DNA from: Gautieria morchelliformis
Taxonomy: Eukaryota > Basidiomycota > Agaricomycetes > Gomphales > Gomphaceae
Assembly: GCA_015179125.1 (NCBI GenBank)
Contig: WHVA01000306.1
Location: forward strand, 62,001 to 126,000
Direction: 5' to 3'
Length of the DNA: 64,000 nucleotides
The notes under the pieces are model-generated. The model was given only the letters and a program-made list of their open reading frames with translations, was not told the origin of the DNA and did no database searches. How positions within the stretch are numbered: the first letter of the stretch is position 1; every line of letters begins with the position of its first letter. Positions 51,643 through 62,739 of the stretch are shown here, piece after piece. The position numbers and the translations under genes were made by a program.

Positions 51643-53917
51643 TCATCCTCTCTCTTCACCTGTCATCCCCTCCTCGATATAATCCCAATTCTCTGGCAGG
51701 TTTGAAAGAGATTCAAGCCCAATTGTTACATACTGCTCGTATTTCTTGGTGGCCTGTAAATCGTACTCATCGACGTCTGAAAGAAATTTTGGATTCAGCC
51801 ATTCCAGAGCAGTATCCTGAGCAAGCGTTAGCCATTGAATCAAGAGCTTGGAGAATGGTTCCAAGCCCGTGGAGAAGTTGTTCACGGCTTCCTGATGCTT
51901 TAACCTTTCAAGGAAACCTGCCCTACTATGTAACACAGGTAACTTGTCGGAGAGCATCAACTGACAGTAATTCTGTTCTAGTAGCACGAGTACCCCCTTG
52001 GTCTCCAGAATCTCCAGAATCGACCAAAATAAAACCCATATAAACGACTCCAGGTCATCAATTGCTGTGTGCACACAACTTCCATTCCAGCGTCCCAAGC
52101 AAGAATCAGCACCTGAGACATGAAAGGCAGAATACCCTAGAACCATGTAAATCACAAGCCGCACACAACAACTAAAGACCCACCGAGTGATGCTTTCCTA
52201 ATTCCCGCTTCTGATCCTTCCAACAAATCGCCTGGTCCCCATCACATATGAATCCCACACATCTAGTAACTTCTTGAGTCATGGCAAAACTGAAGCAAAC
52301 ATAAAAAAATGAAAGGACTGATGTGAAAGATGGTACGTACTCTGTCACAGGCGGCCGCTCAGCTTCATCCATCAGCATGACGTTCCCGATGCTTACGTCG
52401 CGGTGCAACCAGCCATTCTTAAACAGCCCAAAATGCCCTGTCAATCACCATTATAGGTAAATCATGTCTGATGCCCTCTTCATTCACATACCCAACATGG
52501 CGTGCACTGTACAATGCACCAGCAATCGAGGACTTTGTGCAGCTTGCAGTGACATCCCTTGGGTCGCAAAAACAGATCGCATATGTATTCGTTCGTCAGG
52601 CCTAACCCCGGCATATGGCTCTGCCACACACACAGGCCAATACGTTGCATCATCAGGTATGAACTTATCCATTCCCTCCTTGACAGGGTATGAGTCAAGG
52701 ATGTCTGGCAGTCCAAATGCACCCAATAATGCTCGAAACATTGTGGCTTCTTCGTTATGGGTTTTCAATGGCCAAGAATCTTTCAGAATGACAGTGTCCG
52801 GCAAGGGAAAAGGTATGCCTCCATCCCACCTCAAGGGTTCTCGACCGTCAGTCTCTTTTCCAGGCTGAGAACGCGGGTGTTGGTGACTTTGTAAGTTATC
52901 CCGGTGAGTGGATGGAGGTTGAGAGGGAGAACCATCGGTGGCAGTTGCACCTTTAAACCCAATTGTAACTACTGGCCCAGATCTCTAAACGTCAAAACGC
53001 ACCCTTCTTGACCAAAAGATACACATGTGTTGCTCATCCACGAATGCAACGTCGGTCACAAAGTGTTTTTGAAATCTTGAATATACCCCTCTTGGGAATC
53101 ACAAGGTCTGTGATGGCAGGAGTAGTATCGATTCCAGCGTGGTTTTCGTCAGTCCAAGAATTAATCCCAACTACTCTGTGGACAATTCCTTCAAAGCCTG
53201 CCTCCTGCGAGAGGTCAAGTTCCGGCGTAACAACCAGACCCTTGTGAGAATAAAATATGAAGTGCACCCCCATCGTTGCATGGTTGAAATGGATAGCAGT
53301 GATGAAGAGTCTGTCCAATCGGTGTGTGAACATACAGCGTGTGTACGTGCTTGACTGCACGATCAAACCAGGCCAGTTATTCTTCACCTCTACCCAAATT
53401 TCAGCCTCATTCCATGAGAGCCTTGGCTTCGAGCCTCGGCTCTCATCAACAGACTGACAACCAACAAGGTCTGGTGTTAGGGGGGAGTTGTTGTCAAGTC
53501 CTTCAGCCATTTCCCGACCATACACATAAACTGAAGACCTCGGTGGATATTGCGTTTTGGCAGCTTTTCGGAGGAGATGGACAGAATCTGGTTGAGTAAC
53601 CACTCCAATGGCACATAATGAGCGCTTTCTGGACCAGTGTGGCTGGGCCATTCCTTGAAAGTGTTGGTTGGGCTGTGTCAGAACACACCAGGTTTCAGTT
53701 TGGATAGGACAGTGTCGACAATTTTTTGATCCACCCGACAGCGCTCTTCAAGCAGAGAATTACTCTTGAATGTAGCACCGTAGAACTCACCCTTCATCAG
53801 CTTTTTCAATTCATCCTGGGTCTGAGTGTGTGATTCATGAGATTTACTGGAACTGACGCTATATGGTGTGCTCATCACCAACGGAAGCTTGAGAGATTTG
53901 GGCGGTGTTGATGGCAT
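51643..53917 (-). CDS. FunK1-type fungal protein kinase-like gene
   Basis: Predicted kinase of the fungal-specific FunK1 family, common and multicopy in Agaricomycetes; targets unknown. I place the start at 53917 (MPSTPPKSLKLPLVMSTPYS); an upstream in-frame ATG at 53956 precedes an AG acceptor. The N-terminal FunK1 region reads EAEIWVEVKNNWPGLIVQSS, TYTRCMFTHRLDRLFITAIH, HFIFYSHKGLVVTPELDLS and IVHRVVGINSWTDENHAGID. Kinase core: DTVILKDSW (beta-3 Lys), catalytic loop GWLHRDVSIGNVMLMDE, PFMSQVL, and AIDDLESFIWVLFWSILEI. Several introns are needed; joins at about 53690-53650 and 52080-52150 are uncertain and could hide frameshifts. The stop is at 51643-51645, adjacent to the Gypsy-2 LTR. Confidence 0.75.
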
Positions 53918-54225
53918 CTGGAATAATAAATACCGAGAATTAGAGGCAGACAACACATAAAGAACTATATCGTGCGAGTCTGAGAGGCAAAGCTGTCATC
54001 AACAGGCAGACAAGTCACATGACAAGTGAACCATCTACATTCTTGCGGTGTGTTGGTGGTAGCGGCCTCAAGCTTAAATACCAATAATGTGCCATGCGCT
54101 GCCTCAGACGGTACTAAGGCCGCCGATCTCAAATATCCATAATTCTCTAAATTGTTCTTTTTGATGTATATAGTAAATCTAATTATTGTGTCCTACTGGC
54201 ATAATTCTGCTTGCCTCCCTCCCTC

Positions 54226-55916
54226 TCACACCTTCTTAGCAAGCTTCCTTATAGCATTCCTAACTGCTCCTTTGATGATATTCGTGTCACCCCATGACAT
54301 CCTGATGTTGGTCATGAGCACATCAGCCGTCACCTCCTTCAGTTCATTTAGGAAGTAAATATTGTTTTCTTCAAATTTACCTTTGAATTCGTCAATATTC
54401 CGCCCCCCCCCCCCCTAGCCTTAGGCTAATTATGGACATTGTCAAGAAACTCTTTGATGCTTGGGTAAGCGATGTCACCAGGAGTCGCAGGGGTCAACTG
54501 TTCCGGTCTCTTGTCAGGATTGACTGGAGTAACAGGGTGGTTCAGGACCATGTTCTGAGCACACATTCGATAGTCAATTGGTGGGAACATCATCATAGGA
54601 AATGATCCTTGAAGACCCAATGCAGTGCCAGGCAGGTTCGGTGTTGACCCTTCATCCTCTTCTCTTTTTGAATAGAGTCTTTGCGATAATGGAAATCTTC
54701 GAAGTGAGTGTTGTTTGGAGGGACTTTAAGAGTGACCCCGTGAATGTTAGAAACCTAAATTCACATTATTAGCAGCAAGTAATACATATAAATGCAAAGG
54801 TTGTACTCACCAAGGCTGTTAACCAGGACTGGAGTTGGCACCATGATAAATGCGTGTGCTCTCCATTCTTATTCAGTTTGCAGACTTTTGAAGCACATGC
54901 TGGTTTGCCACAGTTTGAATACTCTGCCTTCAACGCCTCCATGAAATCCCTTTCCCGTTTTGTCGGTAGGCCATGCTCTTCGATCTCAGATCCTTCAGTG
55001 TCAGAATCGACGTTCAAGTTCTGAATATGAGATTTCTTCTTTTTTCCCCTGCCAGCTGCATTTGTCACAGTTTTGTCCCTTTTCCTGGAAAGTGTATGCC
55101 GAAGTGATGTGATGTACTATAATTCTTATAATATCAGATGTGGCTGCCATGCGAAGTCACACGCACACGTACACTTTCATCCAGAATGATGTCTACTTCC
55201 ATGCCACTGGCATCGCCCTTTTTCTTCCTTGCCTGAGTGCCCTTCACATCATCCTTGAGGTTGTCCCAGTCCTCTTCTTTTGCCAGTTTCAAAAGGTGTT
55301 TATCTCGCACACCTTTGAGCTGGTAAGCTAGGTGCGGCATCTTTTTCACTGTTTCATGGCACCCTATCGCTTTGAAGATACGTTCCTCGACCTTCTTGTA
55401 ACCAACATTGGCAGGAAGCTTTACATGCTCAACAAACCCTTTGGCTTCAGTGCCATCCGGAACATGCAAGATAATTACTACGCCATGAAATGAGCATCAA
55501 ACTATAAATGAAAAATATGATGGCATACCAGGTTCATCAATATCCTTTACCTGTTTGGGAACTGCCACATCTACTAACTCTTCAGACTCTGAGTCTCAAT
55601 TAGGGTCGTTGGGCTCGGCTTCGGACTCGGATGCACTTTGAGCCGGCTGGGTCTCTTCCTCATATGAAGACCGTGACTCAGATTCTAAGTCTTCTAAAGT
55701 TACTTTTTTTTGCCACCTGACGTTTCGGTTGAGAAGTGCTAGTAGTTTGAACAGATTCTAAATAACTGGTGAGCTTGAAATAGCATCATTATATATAAAC
55801 TGACCTTTGCCCTGAATTCCCGCTAGGTCAGGTAACAGTTCCTCTGGAGGTTCTTTGACCATTTTCGTTGCTTGTGTTGACTTGGTGGACTGTCTTTTAT
55901 TTTTGTTATTTTCCAT
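54226..55916 (-). CDS. undescribed basidiomycete protein: ubiquitin-like, Cys-rich and SAM-like segments
   Basis: Start MENNKNKRQSTKSTQATKMV at 55916. An acidic/Ser linker precedes GFVEHVKLPANVGYKKVEER, IFKAIGCHETVKKMPHLAYQ and LKLAKEEDWDNLKDDVKG, whose layout resembles a ubiquitin/PB1-like domain (about 55460-55230). Next come a Lys-rich patch GRGKKKKSHIQN and a conserved Cys segment CGKPACASKVCKLNKNGEHT followed by QLQSWLTALV (about 54830-54910). Then a linker with MMMFPPIDYRM, YPSIKEFLDNVH, and after a 13-C tract YFLNELKEVTADVLMTNIRM and KGAVRNAIRKLAKKV, with a stop at 54226-54228. The SAM-like call for the C-terminus is from general pattern. I recall similar multicopy hypothetical proteins in Agaricomycetes but no function. 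Introns need transcript support; a TAG lies just before the C tract, so this copy may be broken there. Confidence 0.6.
54403..54415 (+). repeat. homopolymer C tract (13 C) inside the undescribed gene
   Basis: Lies between the YPSIKEFLDNVHN segment and the C-terminal segment of the minus-strand gene, where the frame changes. Either it is inside an intron or slippage here has shifted the frame. Confidence 0.8.
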
Positions 55917-55936
55917 TGTTGGTAAGGCAAGTCGAA

Positions 55937-57208
55937 TGTCAATATTGGTTTTTAGGCGTTAATATCGTGTATTAGTGAACACAGTGAATGCCCGAATAAC
56001 TTGTGTGAATAAGTATGCCATTCAGCGAATAGGTGAACCAACAAATGTTCACAAGATAAGAGGGCTGCCTGAGCGGAGCTCGCCCTATCTACAGTCATAG
56101 CGAAATAGCCCGTGGCACTTGATGATGTAACGTACAAGGTGTCGCGGAAGGGTTGTCTAAGCAGCGACAATCCCTTCACCGGCAAAGGTGCTCTTTTGGA
56201 GCCCTTCACCGTCAGCACAGAAAATGGTTCGAAGGCTAAGGTAACGACGATGAAGTACGGGAACTCACCAGTGATGCCTAAATCCTCCTCTGGTCAAAGG
56301 TAGAAATCTCCAGGAGAAGGCTCAAGACAATGATCACAGCGAGGTCAAGTTTGCACAAGATGGACGACGTATGATAATTGAACTGGAGAATATACATGCG
56401 AATGTAAACTACTTATATCGTATGCTCGTAAGGTATCAGCGAGTAGGAAAGAGGCCGTCATGAGTCAGGGTTGGATAGGGGTGCGCAGTCATGATACTAA
56501 GTAGATGGAATAGACATACAATAGAGTGAGGGAAGAGTCTGAACATGAAATGACGGAGAGTAAAGGTGATGAAGGCACTCATGTACAAAACCATGTCTTG
56601 GGACCCGCATACATGCTACCCTGCACGGACTCTTCGTCTACAGGGTTGATCCTGCACGACCTACGGAAGGGACGTCCTGCGAACACACTTTGGCCATACG
56701 AACACCCAAAGGGGTTGTATTAAGAAGATGATGGGGTTAGTGATGAACCATCATGCAGGGTAAATGGTATTGATCGTATTTTGATGGCATGCCTGCTGGT
56801 GAAGTGCGCGAGCAGTGAATAGCGGTTCGGAGAAATGCAAGGAAGGGCGAACGGAGATGACATAGGGGAGAGGTGGTTGAAGTGGAGGGAGAAGCCGAGC
56901 GAACACGGGGGAGGAGTGGCGAAAGGGGAAATGGGGATAACAAGGTCCAGGAAATACACAAGTCATGACAGTCCGATCATAGGAACACCATCGAAAGAGG
57001 GTTGAGCAGAGGAGGTGATAGGCCCAGTGATGACTGCCAAGTCAGTCCAAGGACATCGATCATGCTTCGACGGCGTGGCCATGGTAAATGGCGTGAACAG
57101 CGAGGATCGGTTGCCAAACATGGCAAGGGTGATCGGAATGAACACGAAGGTGGGGTGAGAAATGGGAGAACAGAGCATCTGAGTATGGGAAATAAACGCG
57201 TCATGACA
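55937..57208. mobile_element. solo LTR, family 'TGTCAAGATTGG', copy C
   Basis: 1272 bp, TGTCAATATTGG...CGTCATGACA, with perfect duplication TCGAA (55932-55936 and 57209-57213). It begins 20 bp upstream of the start codon of the minus-strand gene at 55916, so it has replaced that gene's upstream region. Full-length relative of 32585-33836. Confidence 0.9.
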
Positions 57209-57213
57209 TCGAA

Positions 57214-57873
57214 CTTGGTCGGGTTATGCTGATTCATAATAGGCGGCTTGCCGTGCTGCACCATCGACAACACCACACACCACAGACACTTCACCTCTCT
57301 TGGTTCGGCACTCGTCTTCCATATGAACTTGCCCTGGGCTTCGAAGCATCCGCCCACCCTGTTCTTCAATCACGCCTCTTCACTTAGCTCGACTCCCACT
57401 GCCACAGGCTCGCCATCAAGTACCAGCAGCTCCCTGTCAACTCCCCCATAACCCCAGTGGCCAACCTCCATGAGTATCCTGGCCCGTATTCCTTATACCA
57501 GGGTGTCTGACCACTCGACTCCCGCAGAGCACCACGGCCCAGGCACATTCGTGTCCCAGGGGACGCGTACCTGCACCTGCACCCACACCCGCTGCCTCCT
57601 GTTCCCCCACCACCCCACCCTCCTACACCAGCTCGCCCACCCCAGCACCTCCGCGCCCCTCACCCCACCGTGTATGCATGCGCCCCCCACGTCCTTTGCG
57701 TCGTCGCCCAACCCGTCCCTGCACCTGCACCTGCACCGCACCCGCACCCACACCCGAACCTGCACTTGCACCCGCACCTGCACTTGCACCTGCACCTGCA
57801 CCTGCACCTGGCCCTGCACCCGCACCTGCACCTGCACCTGCACCCACACCTGCACCTGCCGCCGCCCGCTAAC
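57214..57873 (+). pseudogene. unrecognised Pro/His-rich ORF, copy B, 5' part
   Basis: Open frames such as MNLPWASKHPPTLFFNHASS and MSILARIPYTRVSDHSTPAE lead into TCCACCCC-rich and then CTGCACCTGCACC hexamer repeats (57715-57865), like copy A. The frame is interrupted by a solo LTR at 57874 and continues at 58444. Product not recognised. Confidence 0.45.
57715..57865. repeat. hexamer microsatellite, CTGCAC/CCGCAC type
   Basis: About 25 degenerate hexamers. Reverse-complement counterpart of the repeats at 32240-32575. Confidence 0.85.
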
Positions 57874-58443
57874 TGTTACAATATGATCCTTCGTAAGGTT
57901 GACCAAGCTCGGGGGCGAAACCTGAGGTAAGGTCAGAGGTTACGGGGCGAGGTTCTGATGGGGAAGTCGGAGAGGGAATAGGCTTCAGCTTATGTGCTGC
58001 GCCGACCCTACGCACGAGTCCCAACTTTGGAGGCAAACGAATAAGAGGCGAGGTTTGGCTTAAGAGGCGAGGCTTAGAAACTAACTAGGGATCAAAGTAT
58101 ATGATAGTTGATTTTCAGACTGAGCAGTAGGAACGCATACAAGGGGGTTTATATACGAGCGAGGGTACGAGTCAGGGGCGAGCATATTAGGTGGAGGTCA
58201 GGGTGAGGTCAGGGGGGTGAGGTCAGGGTGAGGTAATATACGAATGATGCGTGATGGAGCGGAATCAGTAACTAAGGGGATGCGGGCATGGGATCAAGGT
58301 CGGATATGAGCTCTAGCTCTAGCTCTAGCTCAGGCTCGGGGGCAGGATAAGCATCATAAGTACTCGGGCACGAGTATCACAAGGCTCGGGCTCGGAAGAA
58401 AGGTTATACTGGTAAGTAACCGGCCAAAGGCCGGGTTCTTACA
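57874..58443 (-). mobile_element. solo LTR, family 'TGTTACAATA' (Gypsy-4 type)
   Basis: 570 bp, TGTTACAATATGATCC...GGTTCTTACA, flanked by CTAAC (57869-57873) and CTACC (58444-58448), one mismatch. Homologous to the LTR at 61817. Contains sense TATATAAACCCCC, a GGTCAGGGTGA repeat (about 58195-58235) and a CTCTAG microsatellite (58312-58333). Confidence 0.85.
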
Positions 58444-59020
58444 CTACCCCACCACCCCGTCCTCCTACACCAGCTCGCCCACCCAAGCACCTCCGCACCC
58501 CTCACCCCGCCGCATATGCGTGTGCCCCCGCAGTTTCCGAGCTCAAGAACATGTCACATGTTATATGATCCCTCAGATTTTCGGGGCTTATGCTACACAG
58601 GAGGAAATCCGAGATCGAGAATGAACACCTACCGCCAGATCTCATTGATCCAACGTCAGAAGAAGCTAAGCCCTTCCTCTCCAATCCTACGACACCCTCT
58701 TCTGGAGATACTCCTGTAGTGGGTTCTCACCATTAGTACAAAGTAGCAAACAAAATTAAAACCTGCATTGAACTACATACAGTAAGCTAAGCTTGACATT
58801 GTTCCCCCCTCAGCACCCAAAATGCAAAATAAAAAATGCTTGTTTTATTTGAATTTTTTAGTTCTATGCCCTAGCTATGGTCCACATAGCTTCAGATATG
58901 AAATTTCAAGCGAATCAGAGCGATATCAAGCAGGATATTGTTGCTTGAGGTTTGTGTGCTAAAACGGAAGCAAATCCAACATGCGCCTTAGGTACTGAAA
59001 ACGGATGTAAATGAACAAAA
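58444..59020 (+). pseudogene. unrecognised Pro/His-rich ORF, copy B, 3' part
   Basis: PTTPSSYTSSPT-like coding, then SELKN/EHVTCYMIPQIF, GAYATQEEIRDRE, LIDPTSEEAKPFLS and TPVVGSHH, matching copy A at 31578-32160 in reverse orientation. Relative to copy A about 100 bp are deleted (the SGSAKLPYGALAL segment) at 58555. The shared non-coding tail runs to about 59020. Confidence 0.5.
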
Positions 59021-59039
59021 TATACAAGAGAGGGGAGTC

Positions 59040-59434
59040 TCACCTGACAAAGGGAAATCCAAAGAGAAGAGTCTAAGGACACCCAAGGCCAGGAAGCCTG
59101 TATTATATTATGCTAGTCCACAGCCAGGGTCGACACTTGGCACTTTCCATCAACCCTGCATTCCCTGACCTCCCTGACCCTTGACCAACTCTTGATGCCA
59201 CATACTATGCAAGTCGCTTGACTTCTGATACTGCTCCAAAAGTGGAAGTCGGAGTGGAATTGGTGAAATGAATGGAACTGGTGGAAGCTCTCTCAGAAGT
59301 GGAACCATTTCTGAAAGTGGAGTTGGAAATGGAAGCAGAACCGGAATCATAGTTGGAAATAGAAGCGGAACTTGGGATGGTGTCAGAATTGGTCAAGATG
59401 GTGTCAGAGTTGGAAAACAGGGTGTCCCCTGACA
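59040..59434 (-). repeat. Gypsy-3 3' LTR (left end approximate)
   Basis: Sense strand begins TGTCAGGGGACACC at 59434, directly after GAGGGGGGGTGA, which doubles as purine tract and pol terminus. The interior has GGAAGTGGAA-type short repeats. The left end is not fixed. Confidence 0.6.
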
Positions 59435-60416
59435 TCACCCCCCCTCTAGCATGCTGTGTCCTCGAAGCATGGGACATGAGACATTACAATAAATGGGATA
59501 ATTATCACACACTATTCTAAGGTCTAAACAACGTCTAACTGAGCTTACTACCTGGGAGAGATCATCCATGCACCAGTAGCAGTGCCTGCCCTGGAAAGCA
59601 GGCACCTGGGCCATAGTCAGAAGAATAAATTGCTATGGGATAATAGTGCCATACAGGGACATCGGACACGATGGAAATCACAGTATACAGTCCTATCTAT
59701 GGACGTACTGAATAGCTACCTCAGGAGAGATGTACAGAGATGGCAAATGCCTTGCCAAGGCTGCTGTAGGCACACAGCACAGGAGACACACAAGATTCTT
59801 TTCTATTCTATTCCCCTGACTAGCCCCACTGATTACGAACTGTATTACATGTTGATAGGAGCTTTGTATACTGCTCCAAGGTCCCAGCTTAGATACTTGT
59901 CAGTAGGACAAGTATCCCCATCATTGTTCCTTCCCCACAGCTGTATGCAGCCTGTGGAGCATTTCCTATATCAAAGGACATTATCCTGACCCATTCACTC
60001 ACTATCTTGAACACTGGTAGTCACTACTATTATAGTATAAGTAGCTACCATAAATGTATGAACAAAACATCCAGAATAATCCAGAAATTACTGTTTCACC
60101 CCCTGAAGTCACTGTAGACTTGTTTGATAGCTACAGAGCCTAATTCTTGATAGTTTTCTCTAATTATTTGTTGAGAGTCTATTATAACTGGCTACACTAT
60201 AATTTTCCAAAAGCGAATGCTTTGGACCCTTTGTTCCTCTGTTATCACCTATTTCCTCCTCGACTCGGTCACGTGACCTACTCCAACTGGTGATGCGCTC
60301 ACTCCACAGGGCTTAGTCGGCTCGCACATATATCGTGCACAGGGGTGCATGAAGGATTCCCACTCCCTGAGCATTCAGAATATATCTATTTTGATATATC
60401 TGATATTATTCCTAAA
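59435..60416 (+). mobile_element. solo LTR, family 'TGTTGTGATA', diverged copy 3 (59481-60416), plus Gypsy-3 pol end
   Basis: 59481-60416 (936 bp) is flanked by ATGAG (59476-59480 and 60417-60421). The body matches copies 1 and 2 in order (CTGATTAYRAACTG-type box, GCTTTGTATACT, TATAGTATAAGTAGCTA, TGTTTCACCCCCTGAAG, CTTGTTTGATAGCTACAG) but is clearly diverged, and the 5' end (ACATTACAATAAATG) does not match well. 59435-59480 is the end of Gypsy-3 pol on the minus strand (MLRGHSMLEGG, stop). Confidence 0.7.
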
Positions 60417-60941
60417 ATGAGGGATTGAAAGGCCAGTGAACGGATTCGATGAGGGGCACCAGGGTGCATCCTGTAGAACTATTGGAGTTTGTCTGGAGCA
60501 GAGACATCTTGCTCCAGGACCCACAAATTCTCTTTATACCCATATCCTTCCCATTTCACAAGGAATTGGAGTCATCCTTGCACGAACCAGCTATCCAGGA
60601 GCCATTCCACCACATAATGCTCTTTCCCATCTATGATTTCTGGCAGAGGTGGCAGACTAGCCTTCTGACCTGGAATTGTATCCTCCAGTGCTGGGAGTAA
60701 CTTCACTATGTTGAAGATGGGGTGGAGGTGGGACATGAATGCTAGAAGTTGGAGGCAGTACATGTTCCGTCCAGCCCTCCGCATCACTGTGAAGGGCCCA
60801 AGGTAGTGGTGGGCAAGCTTCTGTGAGGGGTGTGTGGTGCAGATGTCACCTGCGTCCAAATATACCTTATCTCCAACTTGGTACTCCGGGGAAGCAACTG
60901 GGGTTGGTTGTAGTACCTTGCCATACCATCTTTGGCCTTTG
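60417..60941 (-). pseudogene. Gypsy-3 pol, GPY-like module and chromodomain
   Basis: GQRWYGKVLQPTPVASPEYQ, VGDKVYLDAGDICTTHPSQK, LAHHYLGPFTVMRRAGRNMY, HPIFNIVKLLPA, then chromodomain EHYVVEWLLDSWFVQ with a frameshift to KWEGYGYKENLWVLEQDVSA and FYRMHPGAPHRIRSL. Degenerate. Continues upstream at 61431 beyond a solo LTR. Confidence 0.82.
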
Positions 60942-61430
60942 TGTTGGGTGCATTTATGCTCCTGCACCAAAATCAAGCATAATATGTTCGATTTATTGTA
61001 TGGTGTTTCAATCTCTTCTCATATTGTTCTTGTACCATGCATTCACTTCTCTGCTTATTTTCGAAATTTTCTAGTCACTCTCTACCTCTCCATTTCATTC
61101 TGTTATTTCTATTTTCACAGGCGGCTGCACCCAGCGGAGTTTGAAATGACTTCGACGCGCGAGCCCTTGGGCGCTAAAGGGCCGGGTGCACGTATATGCT
61201 CTCTGAGACAGAATAATACTCCTCTCCCAGTGACAATAAATTCACTGAGAGAGGCGAGTAGTATCTTTCATATTTACCTAGCATGTTGACTGAAAATCAT
61301 GTAGTGTATTTGATTCTAGGTACTGTATTAATATATCAGTGACAATAAATTCACTGAGAGAGTGTATTTGATTCTAGCTTTCTAAGAACTCAACCAAACC
61401 TTCCCTGCCATAGCCCCTTAGTTGCTAACA
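60942..61430 (-). mobile_element. solo LTR, family 'TGTTGGCAACTAGGGG', copy 2
   Basis: 489 bp, reverse-oriented relative of 45115-45607 (plus strand TGTTGGGTGCAT...TTGCTAACA). Flanks CTTTG (60937-60941) and CTTCG (61431-61435) match at 4 of 5. It interrupts Gypsy-3 pol between FEAKSALAK and the GQRWYGK part. Confidence 0.82.
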
Positions 61431-61690
61431 CTTCGCAAGGGCAGATTTGGCTTCAAAAGGGGTTGAGAACTCATTGAGTGTCTCAAGTTGAGACTCCACC
61501 TGATGTGGTTTGAAGCCCATCTGCAGGTGTCATCTGGAGTCAAGCATGAAGGGAGTCTGCTGCATGGTGGAATGCACATGGTTGTTGTATTGGAATTCTG
61601 CCAGTGGAAGTAGCTCATCCCAGTCATTATGCCTCTCATTGACAAAGAGGTGGAGATATTGCTCACGCGCACCCATCCAAGTCCATTCTG
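61431..61690 (-). pseudogene. Gypsy-3 integrase end fragment (5' truncated)
   Basis: REQYLHLFVNERHNDWDELL, PLAEFQYNNHVHSTMQQTPF, MLDSR then stop, and GFKPHQVESQLETLNEFSTP. The Gypsy-3 match ends near 61690; upstream protease, RT and 5' LTR are absent. Confidence 0.82.
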
Positions 61691-61816
61691 AGTACCCCAG
61701 AACACGCACATACACCTACACGAGTCACTGAGTCCACTAATGAGTCCGAGCCGAGTCTATATCCAAACCCCACACATGTACATACGAGTCAAGTCGAGAT
61801 ACACAATCCATGCCAC
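61691..61816. other. short junction sequence with CGAGTC repeats
   Basis: Between truncated Gypsy-3 and Gypsy-4. Carries several GAGTC/CGAGTC pentamers. No gene; probably a small LTR remnant. Confidence 0.35.
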
Positions 61817-62169
61817 TGTTACAATACAATCCCCCATAAGGCTGACCAAGCTCGGGAGTGAAACCGAGGTAAGGTCTGAGGTTACGGAGCAAGGTTTGGA
61901 TAGGGAGGTCAGAGTGGGACTTGGCTTCAGCTTATGTGCTGCGCCAGCCCTACGTATGAGTCCTAACTTTGGAGGTAAACGAATAAGAGGCGAGGACTTA
62001 GAAACTAGCTAAGGATCAAAGGGTACAATAGTTGATTTTCAGACTGAAGAGTAGGAATGCATACAAGGGGTTTACATACGGGCGAGAGTAATGGTCAGGG
62101 GCGAGGAGAGTGAGGATGAACTGAGGCTGAGGAAGGGAGGCCAAGGTGCGGGACGAGGTTGAGGATGGA

Positions 62170-62615
62170 GACTCTAGCGATTGGGTTGAGCAGAATCTGG
62201 AGGCGAGGGTGGAGAGGATGGAAGTGAGGCAGAGAAAGGAGAAGGGAAAGGAGGTGGAGGAAGGTCGAAAACTGAAGAAGGATAAGAAGACGAAAAGGTC
62301 GGAGTGAAGCGTGGAGATGAAGGAACTGATAGTGGCAGTGAGGGATGTGGGAAGAAGGTTGGAAAGGTTGGGGAGAAGGTGTGCGAGTTGTTGGGGGAGT
62401 TCAGGGCGGCGAATGACAGGATGAATAGGGCGGATGTGGAGTCCATGAGGATAAGGAGGAGGAGGAATTACTTGAAGTGGATGCAGGCAGCACGGGACTT
62501 GGAGGAGTTTGGAGGGACGAGGGGTTTCGTGGATTGGAGTAGCAGTAGTAACAAGGAGGAGACGGGTGAGGATAGTGAGGATAGCGAGGTAGAGGACTTG
62601 AGGATGTGGGAGTAA
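62170..62615 (+). pseudogene. Gypsy-4 antisense ORF remnant (coiled coil)
   Basis: On the strand opposite to pol, at the same place as the Gypsy-1 antisense ORF. Pieces in two frames: NLEARVERMEVRQRKEKGKE, then KELIVAVRDVGRRLERLG continuing in another frame as EKVCELLGEFRAANDRMNRA and LKWMQAARDLEEFGGT, with an acidic end (EDSEDSEVEDLRMWE). Heptad-like spacing and a charged N-terminal part parallel the Gypsy-1 protein; no Cys cluster survives here. Confidence 0.5.
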
Positions 62616-62739
62616 CTATACTAACGTGATGGGAGTAATGGAATTTTCTTGGCTTTATTGTGATGTTTTTGTTGTTGGATCATGAGAAAATTTTGTTATC
62701 TAACTACTGGGGGTCATGGGGGTTAAACAAGGAAATTTA

